From NCBI RefSeq assembly GCF_031755915.1, contig NC_083383.1, positions 5,074,001 through 5,138,000 on the forward strand: a stretch of 64,000 nucleotides of DNA, in the 5' to 3' direction. Shown here one piece after another: positions 36,294-46,885 of the stretch. Under the pieces are notes generated by a model. The model did not search any database. It was not told the DNA's origin and worked only from the letters and a program-made list of their open reading frames with translations. The stretch is from Ziziphus jujuba (lineage: Eukaryota > Streptophyta > Magnoliopsida > Rosales > Rhamnaceae). A program made the translations under genes and the position numbers. Within the stretch, counting starts at the first letter, position 1. Each line of letters starts with the position of its first letter.

Positions 36294-36903
36294 GAAGGCT
36301 AGTATGGCACAATGGTTCCACCATCCATTCAAGAGGAAAAATTATATTAAACCCAAAAGTGAGAAATGTGGTGCAAAAGCCGAGAGTGATGTAAGACCCA
36401 TTGAATCCGTGAGTGTGAATGAAAAAGAAAGGAAAAATAAAATTTTTTATCTTAATTTTGGTGAAGCTAATATAGTAATTTTGAGTAAGAAATCATTGCT
36501 GGTCATGAATTTTAAAGATACTTATTTAAAGATGTTTTTGTTGCATAGAACTTTATCTTCATTGTTTAAAGCTTTATTTAGTGGAAATTTGAAAATTTGG
36601 GAAAGATTATTTGCTAATATTAAAAAGTTTGATGAACTTGTATTTCTAGTATTTGTTGTGATAGTATTTGACCCAGGTGATTGGTTTTGGTTTCAACCAA
36701 GGAATGAGAGAATTCCCAAACAAAGAAAGTCCAAGCTTATGCCGCGAAGAGATGGATATTTTCAAGTTTTGGAAAGGATCAATGAGAATACCTACAAACT
36801 TGATTTAATAGGTGAGTATAGTTTTAGTGCCACATTTAATGTTGCTGAGTTATATCCTTTTGTTGCTGGTGATGATCTAGATTTGAGGATAAATCCTTTT
36901 TAA
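36294..36903 (+). pseudogene. Linker and integrase-tail region of the ycf4 element
   Basis: This is the end of the long ORF. It holds one lysine/glutamate-rich module with FYLNFGEANIVILSKKSLL and the integrase C-terminus-like part (FDPGDWFWFQPRNERIPKQRKSKLMPRRDGYFQVLERINENTYKLDLIGEY, then ATFNVAEL). It stops at 36901-36903 before the 3' LTR, where the younger copies read through. It has only one of the two modules seen in the younger copies and lacks polymerase and integrase core like them. Confidence 0.86.
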
Positions 36904-36914
36904 GAGGACGGGAA

Positions 36915-37973
36915 TGATGTGATTCCACCCGAGCCCGCTCAATCGATAACCCACTCGGGTGCTAACCCGACACGGATGAAGACCAGGCCAATCACAAGAG
37001 CTCAAATTAAGAGATTTAAGGACAAACTGGAACATTTATACAGGGGGTAATCAATTCTCAACAGAGCTTATCCATATTTGAAGATACAAAGCCTATTCTA
37101 AGCATCAAAGTGGTGGAAGCCGATACGAACCCGGGTAGCAGTTTTGGTGCAAATATGGACAACGGGCAGCATGAAATGGTTTTAAATATTTATGGATTCA
37201 ATACATATGTCTAAGAGGATATGGAATCAAGTCAAGGCAGCTTCAAAGGCATTCAAAGGGATTGTACGGACAGCTTCAAATTTGGCCTGTTTTTTACTGT
37301 ATTTTGTGCTGGCTTTACTGTATTTTGCTGAGTAGGTTTTTTCTTCCTCTTCCAAGCATGGCCAACGTGTGGGACTTCATATTCAGTTTATTTGGCATCT
37401 TACAAAGCATATTGAACCTGATTTGGAGTTCAAATTAGTCAAAGATTGGTCAAAGTCAACTTAGTCAAAACGCTAGTATTTTAGTTTCCTAATTTGTTTT
37501 TACTTTTTGTTTTAGGAAACTTCCATTACTTTTTAGCTTTTATTTATTTATTTTCTGGAAAAATAAGTTTATGAAAGTTATTAATTTATTATTTCCATTG
37601 TAAATTAATTAATTCCTAATTCAAAATAAATGAATTAATTAATCAAATTTAGTTTAGGAAACTTAGTTTAGGACATATTAGAATTCGGCCAAGTTTCCTA
37701 ATTCCTATAGGAGTCCAGTTTTGAATTAATTTTTTAGGGTTTTTTTCTTTGTAATCTTAGCCTATTTAAAGGCTTATTTTCAAAGAGAAATCAAGCTTGA
37801 ATTTTATACAGAAATTATTTGTGAGATTGAATCTCTCTTTGTTCTTTTGAACACCTAAAACACCATTAGTGAATGAGTGTTTTAGTTTTGACTTATCAAT
37901 AGGACATCCATCACCCATTGTGGCATCTTCATTATATACCAAGGTTTATAATCACAGGTTGGTTAGGGGTTGA
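36915..37973 (+). repeat. 3' LTR of the ycf4 element, right end missing
   Basis: The LTR starts TGATGTG at 36915 after the polypurine tract and is followed for 1059 bp to GGGGTTGA, where another family LTR begins. The remaining ~80 bp and the right TSD (AGAGG expected) are not found in the window. Confidence 0.88.
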
Positions 37974-38426
37974 TGATGTGATTCCGCCCAAGCCCGCTCC
38001 ACCGATAACCCGCTGGGGTGCTGACTCGACACGGAGGAAGACTAGGCCAATCACAAGAGCTCAAATTAAGAGATTTAAGGGAAAACTGGGAGTATTTATT
38101 CAGAGGGTAATCAATCTCAACAGAGCTTGTCCATACTTGAAGATACAAAGCCTATTCGACGCATCCATGTGGTGGAAGCCGATACGGACCCGGGTGACGG
38201 TTTTGGTACATTTTTGGAGTCCGGGAAGCATGAAATAGTTGCAATGCTTTATGGGTTCAATACATATGCCTAAAAGGTCATGGAATCAAGTTAAATCGGC
38301 CTCAAATGCAATCAAAAAGGGCTTGTAAGGACAGCATCAACAATTTGGCCGAATTTGCTGTATTGCTTGCTGGCTTTACTGTATTTTACTGTATTAGCCT
38401 TTTCTTATTTTTCCAAGCATGGGCAA
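37974..38426 (+). repeat. Truncated gypsy-family LTR joined to a copia remnant
   Basis: These are the first 453 bp of a family LTR inserted into the 3' LTR of the ycf4 element. The match to the family ends abruptly inside GCATGGGCAA, and the next bases are copia polyprotein. The 3' part and the TSD partner of GTTGA are missing. This is a deletion or ectopic recombination junction. Confidence 0.87.
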
Positions 38427-40058
38427 AACATCCTATTGCAAAATACTTGTCATATGAAAGATTATCACATACTCATAAAGCATTTGTGTCAAGGATTTCT
38501 AATCTGTATGTGCCAAGAACTATTCAGGAAGCATTAGATGATTCGAAGTGGAGGTTAGCTGTGATGGAAGAGATGAATGCTCTTGAGAAAAATAATACAT
38601 GGAGTATTACTGATCTACCTCATGACAAGAAGATAATTGGGTGCAAATGGGTGTTTACAATGAAGTGCAAAGCTGATGGAAGTGTGGAAAGATACGAAGC
38701 AAGACTCGTAGCAAAAGGATTTACCCAAACTCATGGTATAGACTACCAAGAAACTTTTGCTCTTGTTCCTAAAATTAATTCCATTAGAATACTTCTTTCT
38801 CTTGCAGTAAATTTCAATTGGCCACTTCGTCAGTTCGATGTCAAAAATGCTTTCTTGAACGGAGACCTAAAGGAAGAGATATATATGGACATACCACCTG
38901 GATTTGAAGACAGTCTTGGAAGAGGCAAAGTTTGCGGTTTTAAAAAATCTTTATATGGGTTGAAACAATCACCAAGAGCTTAGTTTGAACGATTTGGGGA
39001 TGTAGTAAGGAGGCACGGATTCTCACAAAGCCAAGCTGATCATACTTTATTTTTCAAGCACTCCACCGAGGGTAAGATAACGGTTCTGATAGTGTATGTA
39101 GATGATATTATAATAACTGGAAATGATCTATTTGAGATTAACAAGATGAAGAATAAGCTTGAGGTTGAATTTGACATTAAAGACCTCGGAATGCTTAGGT
39201 ATTTTCTAGGGATGGAGTTTGCAAGGTCCAAGGAGGGAATTTTCATCAACCAACGAAAATACATTCTTGATTTTCTCAAAGAAACAGGGATGACAGGTTG
39301 TAAAGCTACAGAAACTCTAATAGACCCAAATGTGTAGCTAAAAGAAGCAACAACAACTGAGGTGGTTGATTGAGAATGCTATCAAAGATTAGTGGGAAGG
39401 CTAATCTATCTATCGCACATAAGACCTGATATAGCTTTTACAGTAAGTGTAGTAAGCCAATTTATGCATTCACCTAGATATATTAATTTTGAAGCTACGT
39501 TCAGGATTTTGAGATATCTAAAAGGAACTCCGGGAAAAGGACTTTTATTCAAAAATAGGGGTCATCTCCAAGTTGAAGCCTACACAGGTGCAGATTAGGC
39601 AGGTGATATAAATGATAGAAGATCTACCTCAGGCTACTGCACTTTGATAGGAGGGAATTTGGTCACTTGGAGAAGCAAAAAATGGAATGTTGTAGCAAGG
39701 AGTAGTGCAGAGGCAGAATTCCCCTCTGTTGCACATACCTTTTGTGAAGTGTTATGGATCAAAAGACTCCTAGAAAAGTTGAAGATTCCTACACGAGCAG
39801 CTATTAAAGTCTATTGTGATAACAAGGCAGCTATTTCCATAGCTTATAATCCAGTTCTACACGATAGAACAAAACATGTAGAAGTGGATAAACATTTCAT
39901 TAAGGAGAAGATAGACAGCGGTGTGATATGTATGTCTTACATACCCACCATGAGCCAAGTAGCGAATGTTCTTACCAAAGGACTTCCTAGAGGGTAGTAT
40001 GAAAACTTAGTTAGCAAGCTTGCCATGAATGATATATTCATGCCAGCTTGAGGGGGAG
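38427..40058 (+). pseudogene. Copia remnant 4: reverse transcriptase and RNase H
   Basis: This is a copia pol fragment of a lineage different from the other three. It holds reverse transcriptase ([19 protein letters not shown], then [54 protein letters not shown]) and RNase H (SGYCTLIGGNLVTWRSKK, ARSSAEAEF, HDRTKHVEVDKHFI, VANVLTKGLP). There are stops at about 38981 (TAG for Trp), 39335, 39372 and 39596. Everything upstream of the polymerase is missing, cut at the junction with the truncated LTR. It ends in a purine-rich tract (TTGAGGGGGAG) at the LTR. Confidence 0.9.
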
Positions 40059-40284
40059 TGTTGGAAGATTCTGTACATATGTGTTTGATTATGTGTTTTT
40101 TCATTTTAGGTAGTTATGAGCTGTACAAATATTTAGGAATTAGTTTTATTTTATTTTATTTATATTTAGAATTAAAGGGATTTATTACCTATTATGTATC
40201 CTAGAAAAGGTTATAAAACCTAATGTACAGAAGCATAATAAAATATCCCATTATTCACATTCTTCTGTTTCTCTTTTATACCCA
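40059..40284 (+). repeat. Short 3' LTR of copia remnant 4
   Basis: This LTR of about 226 bp starts TGTTGGAAGATT after the polypurine tract, with a TATA-like stretch and AATAAA (about 40238). It abuts ycf2. The last five bases ACCCA also fit the plastid sequence, so the exact right end is uncertain by a few bases. There is no 5' LTR in the window. Confidence 0.8.
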
Positions 40285-40769
40285 AGTACTCTTTTTCGGA
40301 TCCAGGAAATAGCTCTTAGAGATCTTTTTTCCTTTTGGAAGATAAAAGAGCGAAACAATCAACCTATTGATATTGGAAGACCCAAAAGATTCTTCCAATG
40401 TATCATTTATGGATCTAATGAAATTCGTAGGTATAGGAAGAAGCCCTGTCAAATAGAGATTTTTTCTTTCGACCATGTTTCGATTGTTAATAGATATATA
40501 AGGACCGCTACTACAAATAGTACTACACCTTTGATCGTGAAATATCGATTGCTTGTTGAACCATTTAAATGTGAATTGCGTGAAAGTTGGATACTCCAAA
40601 TTCAAAAGTCCAGGAGTCTTATAAAGAGTTCTTGATGGAAAAAAATGTGAATGAAAAATCCCACTGAATTGAATAGGGTCCATGAATCTAAGAAATAGTG
40701 AGAATTCTTGATCTCTTTTAATATCTCTTTTAATTTGAAAATCCAGGCTTTGAATTGATATCCTTTCAT
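40285..40769 (-). pseudogene. ycf2: ycf2 5' fragment
   Basis: Read on the minus strand from the ATG complement at 40767-40769 this is the start of Ycf2, the very large plastid AAA-type protein. Recognisable parts are [14 protein letters not shown] and [28 protein letters not shown], then [43 protein letters not shown], where copia remnant 4 cuts it. About 160 of more than 2000 codons are present, with frameshifts near the start. Its position next to trnI-CAU is the normal inverted-repeat order. Confidence 0.9.
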
Positions 40770-40857
40770 TGAGTCTTCGTAAATTGCATTGATTTATCCT
40801 AAATATTTCATTTGATTTAGAATTTAGTTATTCACCATGCAGAAGGATCCTTGCTAA

Positions 40858-40931
40858 GCATCCATGGCTGAATGGTTAAAGAGCCCAACTCATAATTGGC
40901 AAATTCATAGGTTCAATTCCTACTGGATGCA
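40858..40931 (+). tRNA. trnI-CAU: trnI-CAU, plastid-derived copy (probably not functional)
   Basis: This 74-base plastid tRNA-Ile with CAU anticodon has the acceptor ends GCATCCA and TGGATGC still pairing and the anticodon loop ACTCATAAT intact. Three substitutions against the usual plastid sequence are seen (AAAGAGCC for AAAGCGCC, and two G-to-A changes in the GGCAAATTCATAGG part). In plastids its C is modified to lysidine, which a nuclear copy would not receive. Confidence 0.85.
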
Positions 40932-41079
40932 TGCCAATGGGACACTCCAATAAAATAAGTCTATTGGAATTGGCTCTGTATCAATGGAATCTCATCATCC
41001 ATACATAACGAATTGGTATGGTATATTCATATCATAACATATGAACAGTAAGAACTAGCATTCTTATTGAGACTAGAAC
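40932..41079 (+). other. trnI-rpl23 spacer, left part
   Basis: This is plastid spacer between trnI-CAU and rpl23, interrupted at 41079 by a solo LTR and resumed at 42217. No gene is in it. Confidence 0.75.
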
Positions 41080-42211
41080 TGATGCGAATCCACCCGAGAC
41101 TGCTCGGCCGACAACCTGCTGGGGTGCTGACCCAATACAAATGAAGGTGGGACCGATCACTAGGGCCCAAGCCAAGAAGTTCAAGGACAATCTTGCTGTC
41201 TTCATACAAGGAATAAGACATAGTCACGAGGGGTTGGCCACATCTAAAGAACCAAGGCCTGTTTTACTCATACAAGCAATAGAAGCCAAAACAGGGTCGG
41301 GTGACGTTTTTGGTGATAATAAGGAGGCCGGGTTGTATGAATTGGAACCCCATCCTTATGGGTTCAATTCATATGGAGGATGAGTCATAGAAACCAGCCA
41401 AAGCAGCTTCAAAGCCGACCAACAAGGTGGTTTGCGCACAAGGAGAAGGAAAGGCCGGATTTGCTGTATTCCTTGCTGGCTTTACTATATTTTACTGTAT
41501 TAGCCTTTTCTCATACTTCCAAGCAAGGGCAACGTGAGGAACTTCACAATAAGCTTATTTGGCATCCTACAAAGCATATTGAAGCTGATTTGGAGCTCAA
41601 TTTGGTCAAAGATTAGTCAAAGTCAATTTAGTCAAAAAGCTAGTATTATAGTTTCCTAATTTTATTCTACTTTTTGTTTTAGGAAACTACCATTACTTTT
41701 TAGTTTTTATTTATTTATTTTCTGGACAAATAAGTTTAGGAAAGTTATTATTTTATTATTTTCATTGTAAATTAATTAATTCCTAATTCAAAATAAAGGA
41801 ATTAATTAATCCAAATTAGTTTAGGAAAAGGAAAGTTTCGGCCAAGGTAGACTTCTTCATTGTGTGGCTGATTTTTCCTAGGGTTTTTAGGGTTTATTTT
41901 GTTTCTTTCAAATCCTATTTAAAGGCTTATTTTTCAATAAGAATACAACTTTGATTTGATTGAGAAAATACTTATGAGATTAATTATCTCTTTGTTCTTT
42001 GAGAACACCTAAAACACCATTAGAGAATTGGTTGTTTTAGCTTGACTTATCAATAGGTTTTCCATCCCCTATTTTGGCGTCTACATTATACCAAGGTTTC
42101 TAACCACAGGTTGGTTAGGGGTTGAGGTCCATTCCATTAGAACTTGAACTTAATTGAGATCCGGGCTAATATAATACGGGTTTAGGAGCAGGTCGTCCTA
42201 GGTTCGTATCA
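41080..42211 (+). repeat. Solo gypsy-family LTR (second LTR variant) before rpl23
   Basis: This solo LTR is 1132 bp with TSD AGAAC (41075-41079 and 42212-42216). The first ~380 bp are a distinct variant (TGATGCGAATCC start). They encode an open tail with GPITRAQAKKFKDNLAVFIQ in the sense frame, up to about 41381. The downstream two thirds match the common family LTR. Confidence 0.9.
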
Positions 42212-42238
42212 AGAACTCATAGGGAAGAAAATAGATTT

Positions 42239-42520
42239 ATAGATGGAATCAAATATGCAGTATTTATAGACAAAAGTATTCGGTTATTGCTGAAAAATCA
42301 ATATATTTCTAATATCGAATCAGGATCAACTAGGACAGAAATAAAGCATTGGGTTGAACTCTTCTTTAATGTCAAGGTTATAGCTATGAATAGTCATCGA
42401 CTCCCAGGAAACAGTAGAAGAATGAGACCTATTATGGGACATACAATGCATTACAGACGTATGATCATTACGCTTCCATCGGGTTATTCTATTCCACCTA
42501 TTAGAAAGTAAAGAACTTAA
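42239..42520 (+). pseudogene. rpl23: rpl23 (plastid ribosomal protein L23)
   Basis: The 93-codon plastid L23 is present at full length. The start is ATA instead of ATG (ATA GAT GGA). Parts such as [53 protein letters not shown] and [23 protein letters not shown] remain in one frame. A premature TAA replaces the Lys codon after IRK, five codons... counted to the original stop at 42518-42520 four codons are lost. It sits directly before rpl2 as in plastomes. Confidence 0.92.
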
Positions 42521-42538
42521 ATCAAAATACTTAATAGT

Positions 42539-43846
42539 ATGGTGATATATTTATACAAAACTTCTACCTCGAGCACATGCAAAGGAGCCTTAGATGGTCA
42601 TGTGAAATCCAATCCATTAAATAATTTGATCTCTGGGCAGCATCGTTGTGGTAATGATTGTAATGCCAGAGGAATCATTACCGCATGGCATAGAAGCGGA
42701 GGTCATAAGTGTCTATACCATAAAATTGATTTTCAACAGAATGAAAAAGACATATATGGTAGAATTGTAACTCTAGAATACGATCCTAATCGAAATGCAT
42801 AGATTTGTCTCATACACTACAGGGGATGATGAGAAAAGATATATTTTGCATCTCAGAGGGGCTATAATTGGAGATACCATTGTTTCTGGTACAAAAGTTC
42901 CTATAAAAATGGGAAATGCCCTACCTTTGAGTGCGGTTTGAACTATTGATTTACGTAGTTGGAAGTAACCAATTAGGTTTACGAAGAAACCTAAAAATCG
43001 ATGACTGATCTATTTGAGTACCTCTACAGGATAGAACTTAATAGAAAATTGAAGAGTAACGGCAGTAAGTGATTGAGTTTAGTAGTTCCTCATATAAAAT
43101 TATTGACTCTAGAGATATAGTAATATGGAGAAGACAAAATTGTTTCAAGCACCGACAGAACCAGAAACGCCCCTTGTTTCCAAGAGAGGAGGACAGGTTA
43201 TGCACATTTCATTTAATGGTCAAAGGCAAGAGTCTACCATTATATAAGCCAGATGAAGGAACAGGAAGACCTAGGATGTAGAAGACCATAACATGAGTGA
43301 TTCAGCATATTTTGATTCCTATATATCCACTCATACGGTACTTCATTATATGATAGATATAAGAATTATACGATATATATAAGATCCATCTGTATAGATA
43401 TCATCATCTACATCCAGAAAGCCGTATGCTTTGGAAGAAGCTTGTATATTTTGGGAAGCGTTTGATTGATCAAAAAGGATAATCTACTTCAACCGATATG
43501 CCCCTAGGCACGGCCATACATAACATAGAAATCACACTTGGAAAGGGTGGACAATTAGCTAGAGCAGCAGGTGCTGTAGCGAAACTAATTGTAAAAGAGG
43601 GGAAATCGGCCACATTAAAATTACCCTCTGGGGAGGTCCATTTGATACCCAAAAACTTCTCAGCAATAGTCGGACAAGTGGGGAATGTTGGGGTGAACTA
43701 GAAAAGTTTGGGTAGAACCGAATCAAAATGTTGGCTAGGTAAGCATGCTGTAGTAAGAGGAGTAGTTATGAACCCTGTAGACCATCCCCATGGGGGTGGT
43801 GAAAGAAGAGCCCTAATTGATAGAAAATGACCTGCAACCCCTTGGG
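42539..43846 (+). pseudogene. rpl2: rpl2 (plastid ribosomal protein L2), two exons, 3' end deleted
   Basis: Exon 1 (42539-42930) begins [13 protein letters not shown] and keeps [30 protein letters not shown] and [19 protein letters not shown], with a stop after NRNA. A group II intron (42931-43492, starting GTGCGG) follows. Exon 2 starts at 43493 ([50 protein letters not shown]). A premature TAG follows [10 protein letters not shown]. The match ends at about 43846 in the conserved [10 protein letters not shown]...TPWG region, where an LTR replaces the last ~80 bp of the gene. Confidence 0.92.
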
Positions 43847-44983
43847 ATACGAACCTAGGACGACCTGCTCCTAAACCCGTATTATATTAGCCCGGATCTC
43901 AATTAAGTTCATGTTCTAATGGAATGGACCTCAACCCCCAACCAACCTATGGTTAGAAACCTTGGTATAATGTAGACGCCACAATAGGGGATGGAAAACC
44001 TATTGATAAGTCAAGCTAAAACAACCAATTCTCTAATGGTGTTTTAGGTGTTCTCAAAGAACAAAGTGATAATTAATCTCACAAGTATTTTCTTAATCAA
44101 ATCAAAGTTTATTCTTATTGATAACTAAGCCTTTAAATAAGCTTTGAAAATAGAACTTAAAAACCCTAGAACATAAAGAAAACCGGCCACAACACATAAA
44201 GAAACCTAGTTGGCCGAAACTATACTTCCTTTCCTAATCTAAGTTTGATTAATTAATTCCTTTATATTAAATTAGGAATTAATTAATTTACAATGAAAAG
44301 AATCAAATAAAAACCTTCCTAAAGTTATTTGTCCATAAAATAAATAAATAAAAGCCAAAAAAAGTAATGGTAGTTTCCTAAAACAAAAAGTAAAAACAAA
44401 TTAGGAAACTAAAAATGCTAGCCTTTTGATCAAGTTGACTTTGATCAATCTTTGACCTCTTTGAGCTCCAAATCAGCTTCTAGATGCTTTTTATGATGCC
44501 AAATAAGCTGAATATGAAGTCCCACACGTTGCCCATGCTTGGAAAAATAAGAAAAGGCTAATACAGTAAAATACAGTAAAGCCAGCAAGCAATACAGCAA
44601 ATTCGGCCAAATTGTTGATGCTGTCCATACAAGCCCTTTTTGATTGCATTTGAGGCTGCTTTAACTTGATTCCATGACCTCTTAGGCATATGTATTGGAC
44701 CCATAAAGCATTAGAACCATTTCATGCTTCCCGGACTCCAAAAAATGTACCAAAACCGTCACCAGGGTCCGTACCAGTCTCCAGTGCTTGCATCAGCAAA
44801 ACAGGTCTTGGTTCTTTGGTCATGGTCATTCCTTCTTGATTATGATTTATCCTTTGAATAAGCACAGCAAATTTATCCTTGAACTTCTTGGCTTGTGCTC
44901 TATTGATTGGTCCCACCTTCATCCGTAACGGATCGGCACCCCAGCGGGTTGTCAGTTGTATGGGTTCGGGCGGATTCACATCA
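43847..44983 (-). repeat. Chimeric solo LTR between rpl2 and rps19
   Basis: This minus-strand family LTR has lost its left-end TG and has no TSD. Plastid sequence to its left is rpl2 and to its right is the end of rps19, so the 3' end of rpl2, the spacer and most of rps19 are gone. From 43847 to about 44775 it matches the common LTR type. From there to 44983 it matches the second variant (GPINRAQAKKFKD tail in the minus frame), as in the solo LTR at 41080. Confidence 0.87.
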
Positions 44984-45031
44984 CTAAGTTTCCGAGGACA
45001 TGCAAAAAATGATAATAGATCTCATTGTTAA
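44984..45031 (+). pseudogene. rps19: rps19 3' stub (plastid ribosomal protein S19)
   Basis: Sixteen codons end the plastid S19: LSFRGHAKNDNRSHC then TAA. The family ends LNFRGHAKNDNRSRR. The rest of the gene (about 230 bp) was lost together with the end of rpl2 at the LTR junction on its left. It is followed by rpl22 in normal order. Confidence 0.88.
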
Positions 45032-45097
45032 TAATTTTTTAATAAATACAAAAAGTGAATATAGATACTTATTGTTCATTAGTGAGAGGTAAACCTT

Positions 45098-45649
45098 ATG
45101 AGAAAGAAGAAAAAGATGGAGCGATATATCGAAGAATAAGCTATAGGTGAATAAGTAGATATGTCTGCTCACAAAGTACGAAGAGTAATTGATCAGATTC
45201 ATGGGCATTATTATGAAGAAACACTTATGATACTCGAACTCATACCCTCTCGAGCATGTTCTCCCATTTTAAAATTGGTTTCTTCTGTAGCAACAAATGC
45301 TAATCACAATAGAGGTTTGACCAAAGGAAGGTTAAAAATTAGTAAAGCGGATGTCAACGAGGCATTACTGTGAAAAAACTAAAACCTCGAGCTTGGGGAT
45401 GAGGTTGTCCAATAAAAAGACCCACTTGTCATATAACTATTGTACTGAAACATACAGTTGTGCATTATTATACAGACTATTTAAAGAACAAAATTGTCTT
45501 TGAAGAATTTTAAGGTTAAATGACAAATATTTTTTTATAATAAAAAATACAAATAAAATACACCATATTATGCTTAAAAAGACATCGATGAATAAAAAGA
45601 AGAAGTACATCGATATGACATGTCATGATACGTATAGTAACGGGGGATT
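45098..45649 (+). pseudogene. rpl22: rpl22 (plastid ribosomal protein L22), 3' end cut
   Basis: The N-terminal part carries two in-frame stops. From 45161 it reads [47 protein letters not shown], then a one-base deletion near 45370 shifts the frame and the conserved VKKLKPRA and PIKRPTCHITIV follow. The C-terminus (DMTCHDTYSNGG) is recognisable up to 45649, where copia element 3 begins. In plastomes the rpl22 end overlaps the rps3 start, and that overlap is the insertion site. Confidence 0.9.
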
Positions 45650-46698
45650 TGTTGAAAATGTGGTAATCCTGCCACCTTGTGCAAACCAAAATCCACCAAG
45701 GTTTGCACCCTCTTTCTTTCTTTAAAAGAAATATTTTGTTGAATGACCTAATGCAATACTTATGTCTATGTTTTATGTTCCTTTTAATTTCTTTTGAATA
45801 CCTAAGTTTTATTGTATTTAGCTTAGGAATTGTCTCTTTGTTGGGTATTGATTTTATTTTGTAAAATGGCTATGTGATGGAAAGAGTGTTTCCGGTGACA
45901 TAGGTCCATTTTTAGAGATGGCATTCTCTGAGCTTTTAGAACGAGCTTATGATTTTTGGATACGTTGTAGTAGACATGTAAATGAAACTAAAAAAAAAAT
46001 GACTTAAAAAGGCCTTGGGAAGCCCAGGATATACAGGTTTCAAGTTGGCATAACTGGTGAGATTTCCAGCAGTTATGGCCCACGGTTTTGAAATGAATTG
46101 GAGGCCTTACCCAATTCTTTTGGACTTGGTCTTCTCCAGATTTCATCCTTGATATTTGACTATGCCACATGCCAAAATTTGAGCAATTTGGATGAAGATA
46201 TCCCAGCCTTCCACCTAGTGAAAGTAGTGGTATAGGATTACGTGGAGACAGTTTTTTGAAATCCAAAATCTCACCAACTCTTGTCATGATTATGCACTCA
46301 CATGTGAAGCTGGTGGTTGAACGGTCATGTATCATAATTTTGAGTGGAAAATGTGTAAATTTTGAATTTTAAAGACTTTTATTTGGTCCCACACACACCT
46401 CACATATATGAGCCAAGTTTTGTATCTATATATGCAACAAATGAATGAAAGGCAAAAATGAATTAGTGTGCTGTCTAGTTTTGTGTGGCCTACTCTAACA
46501 TCTTCTCTTCCTCTTCATCTTCTTCTTATTCATTCAAAACAAAAACCCTAACAATCTTAAATATCACCATACCAAAAACAAACACAAAAATCACCCAAAC
46601 ATCAAACCAAAAACCGAATCAAAGGTTGTGCACAAGACTAACACTTTGTGTACAGCACTCTTGGCCAAGTGAACCCAAAACCACACCAAACTCCAACA
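45650..46698 (+). repeat. 5' LTR of copia element 3
   Basis: This 1049-bp LTR runs from TGTTGAAAATG to CTCCAACA and is followed directly by the primer site. Its partner at 50365 shares most of the sequence, with scattered substitutions. Confidence 0.9.
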
Positions 46699-46710
46699 TG
46701 GTATCAGAGC
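46699..46710 (+). promoter_or_regulatory. Primer binding site of copia element 3 (tRNA-iMet)
   Basis: TGGTATCAGAGC directly follows the 5' LTR. Confidence 0.9.
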
Positions 46711-46885
46711 TTTGTTTGAACCATTGAGGGACCTTGTGAGCTTTCTTTCTGGCCTATTTTCTTGTGAGAGAACCCCCCATTTCATTTCTTTCATTTTTGG
46801 TTTGAAGTGGTACAAAAATCTAGATAGAAAACTCACCAAAAATCCAACCCAAGAGCCATTTTCTTCAAACATCCAGTTTTGTGTC

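Larger units (their letters stand above)
18764..37973 (+). mobile_element. Older Ty3/gypsy-like element in ycf4, host of two nested copia elements
   Basis: The parts that belong to the element are: 5' LTR 18764-19906, primer site 19909-19920, leader, gag 21068-22415, protease 29752-30120, the integrase-tail region 36294-36903 and a 3' LTR from 36915 cut at 37973. It is the same family as the arrays further left but more diverged and full of lesions. Two copia elements (22416-29746 and 30121-36288) interrupt it with perfect TSDs. Its 3' LTR is interrupted by another family LTR, so the right end and right TSD are missing. Like its relatives it has no reverse transcriptase or integrase core. Confidence 0.88.

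Noticed and set aside
40858..40931. A working nuclear tRNA-Ile/Met gene
   Set aside because: The sequence is the plastid trnI-CAU with substitutions. Its plastid function needs lysidine modification in the organelle. No sign of nuclear use is visible.
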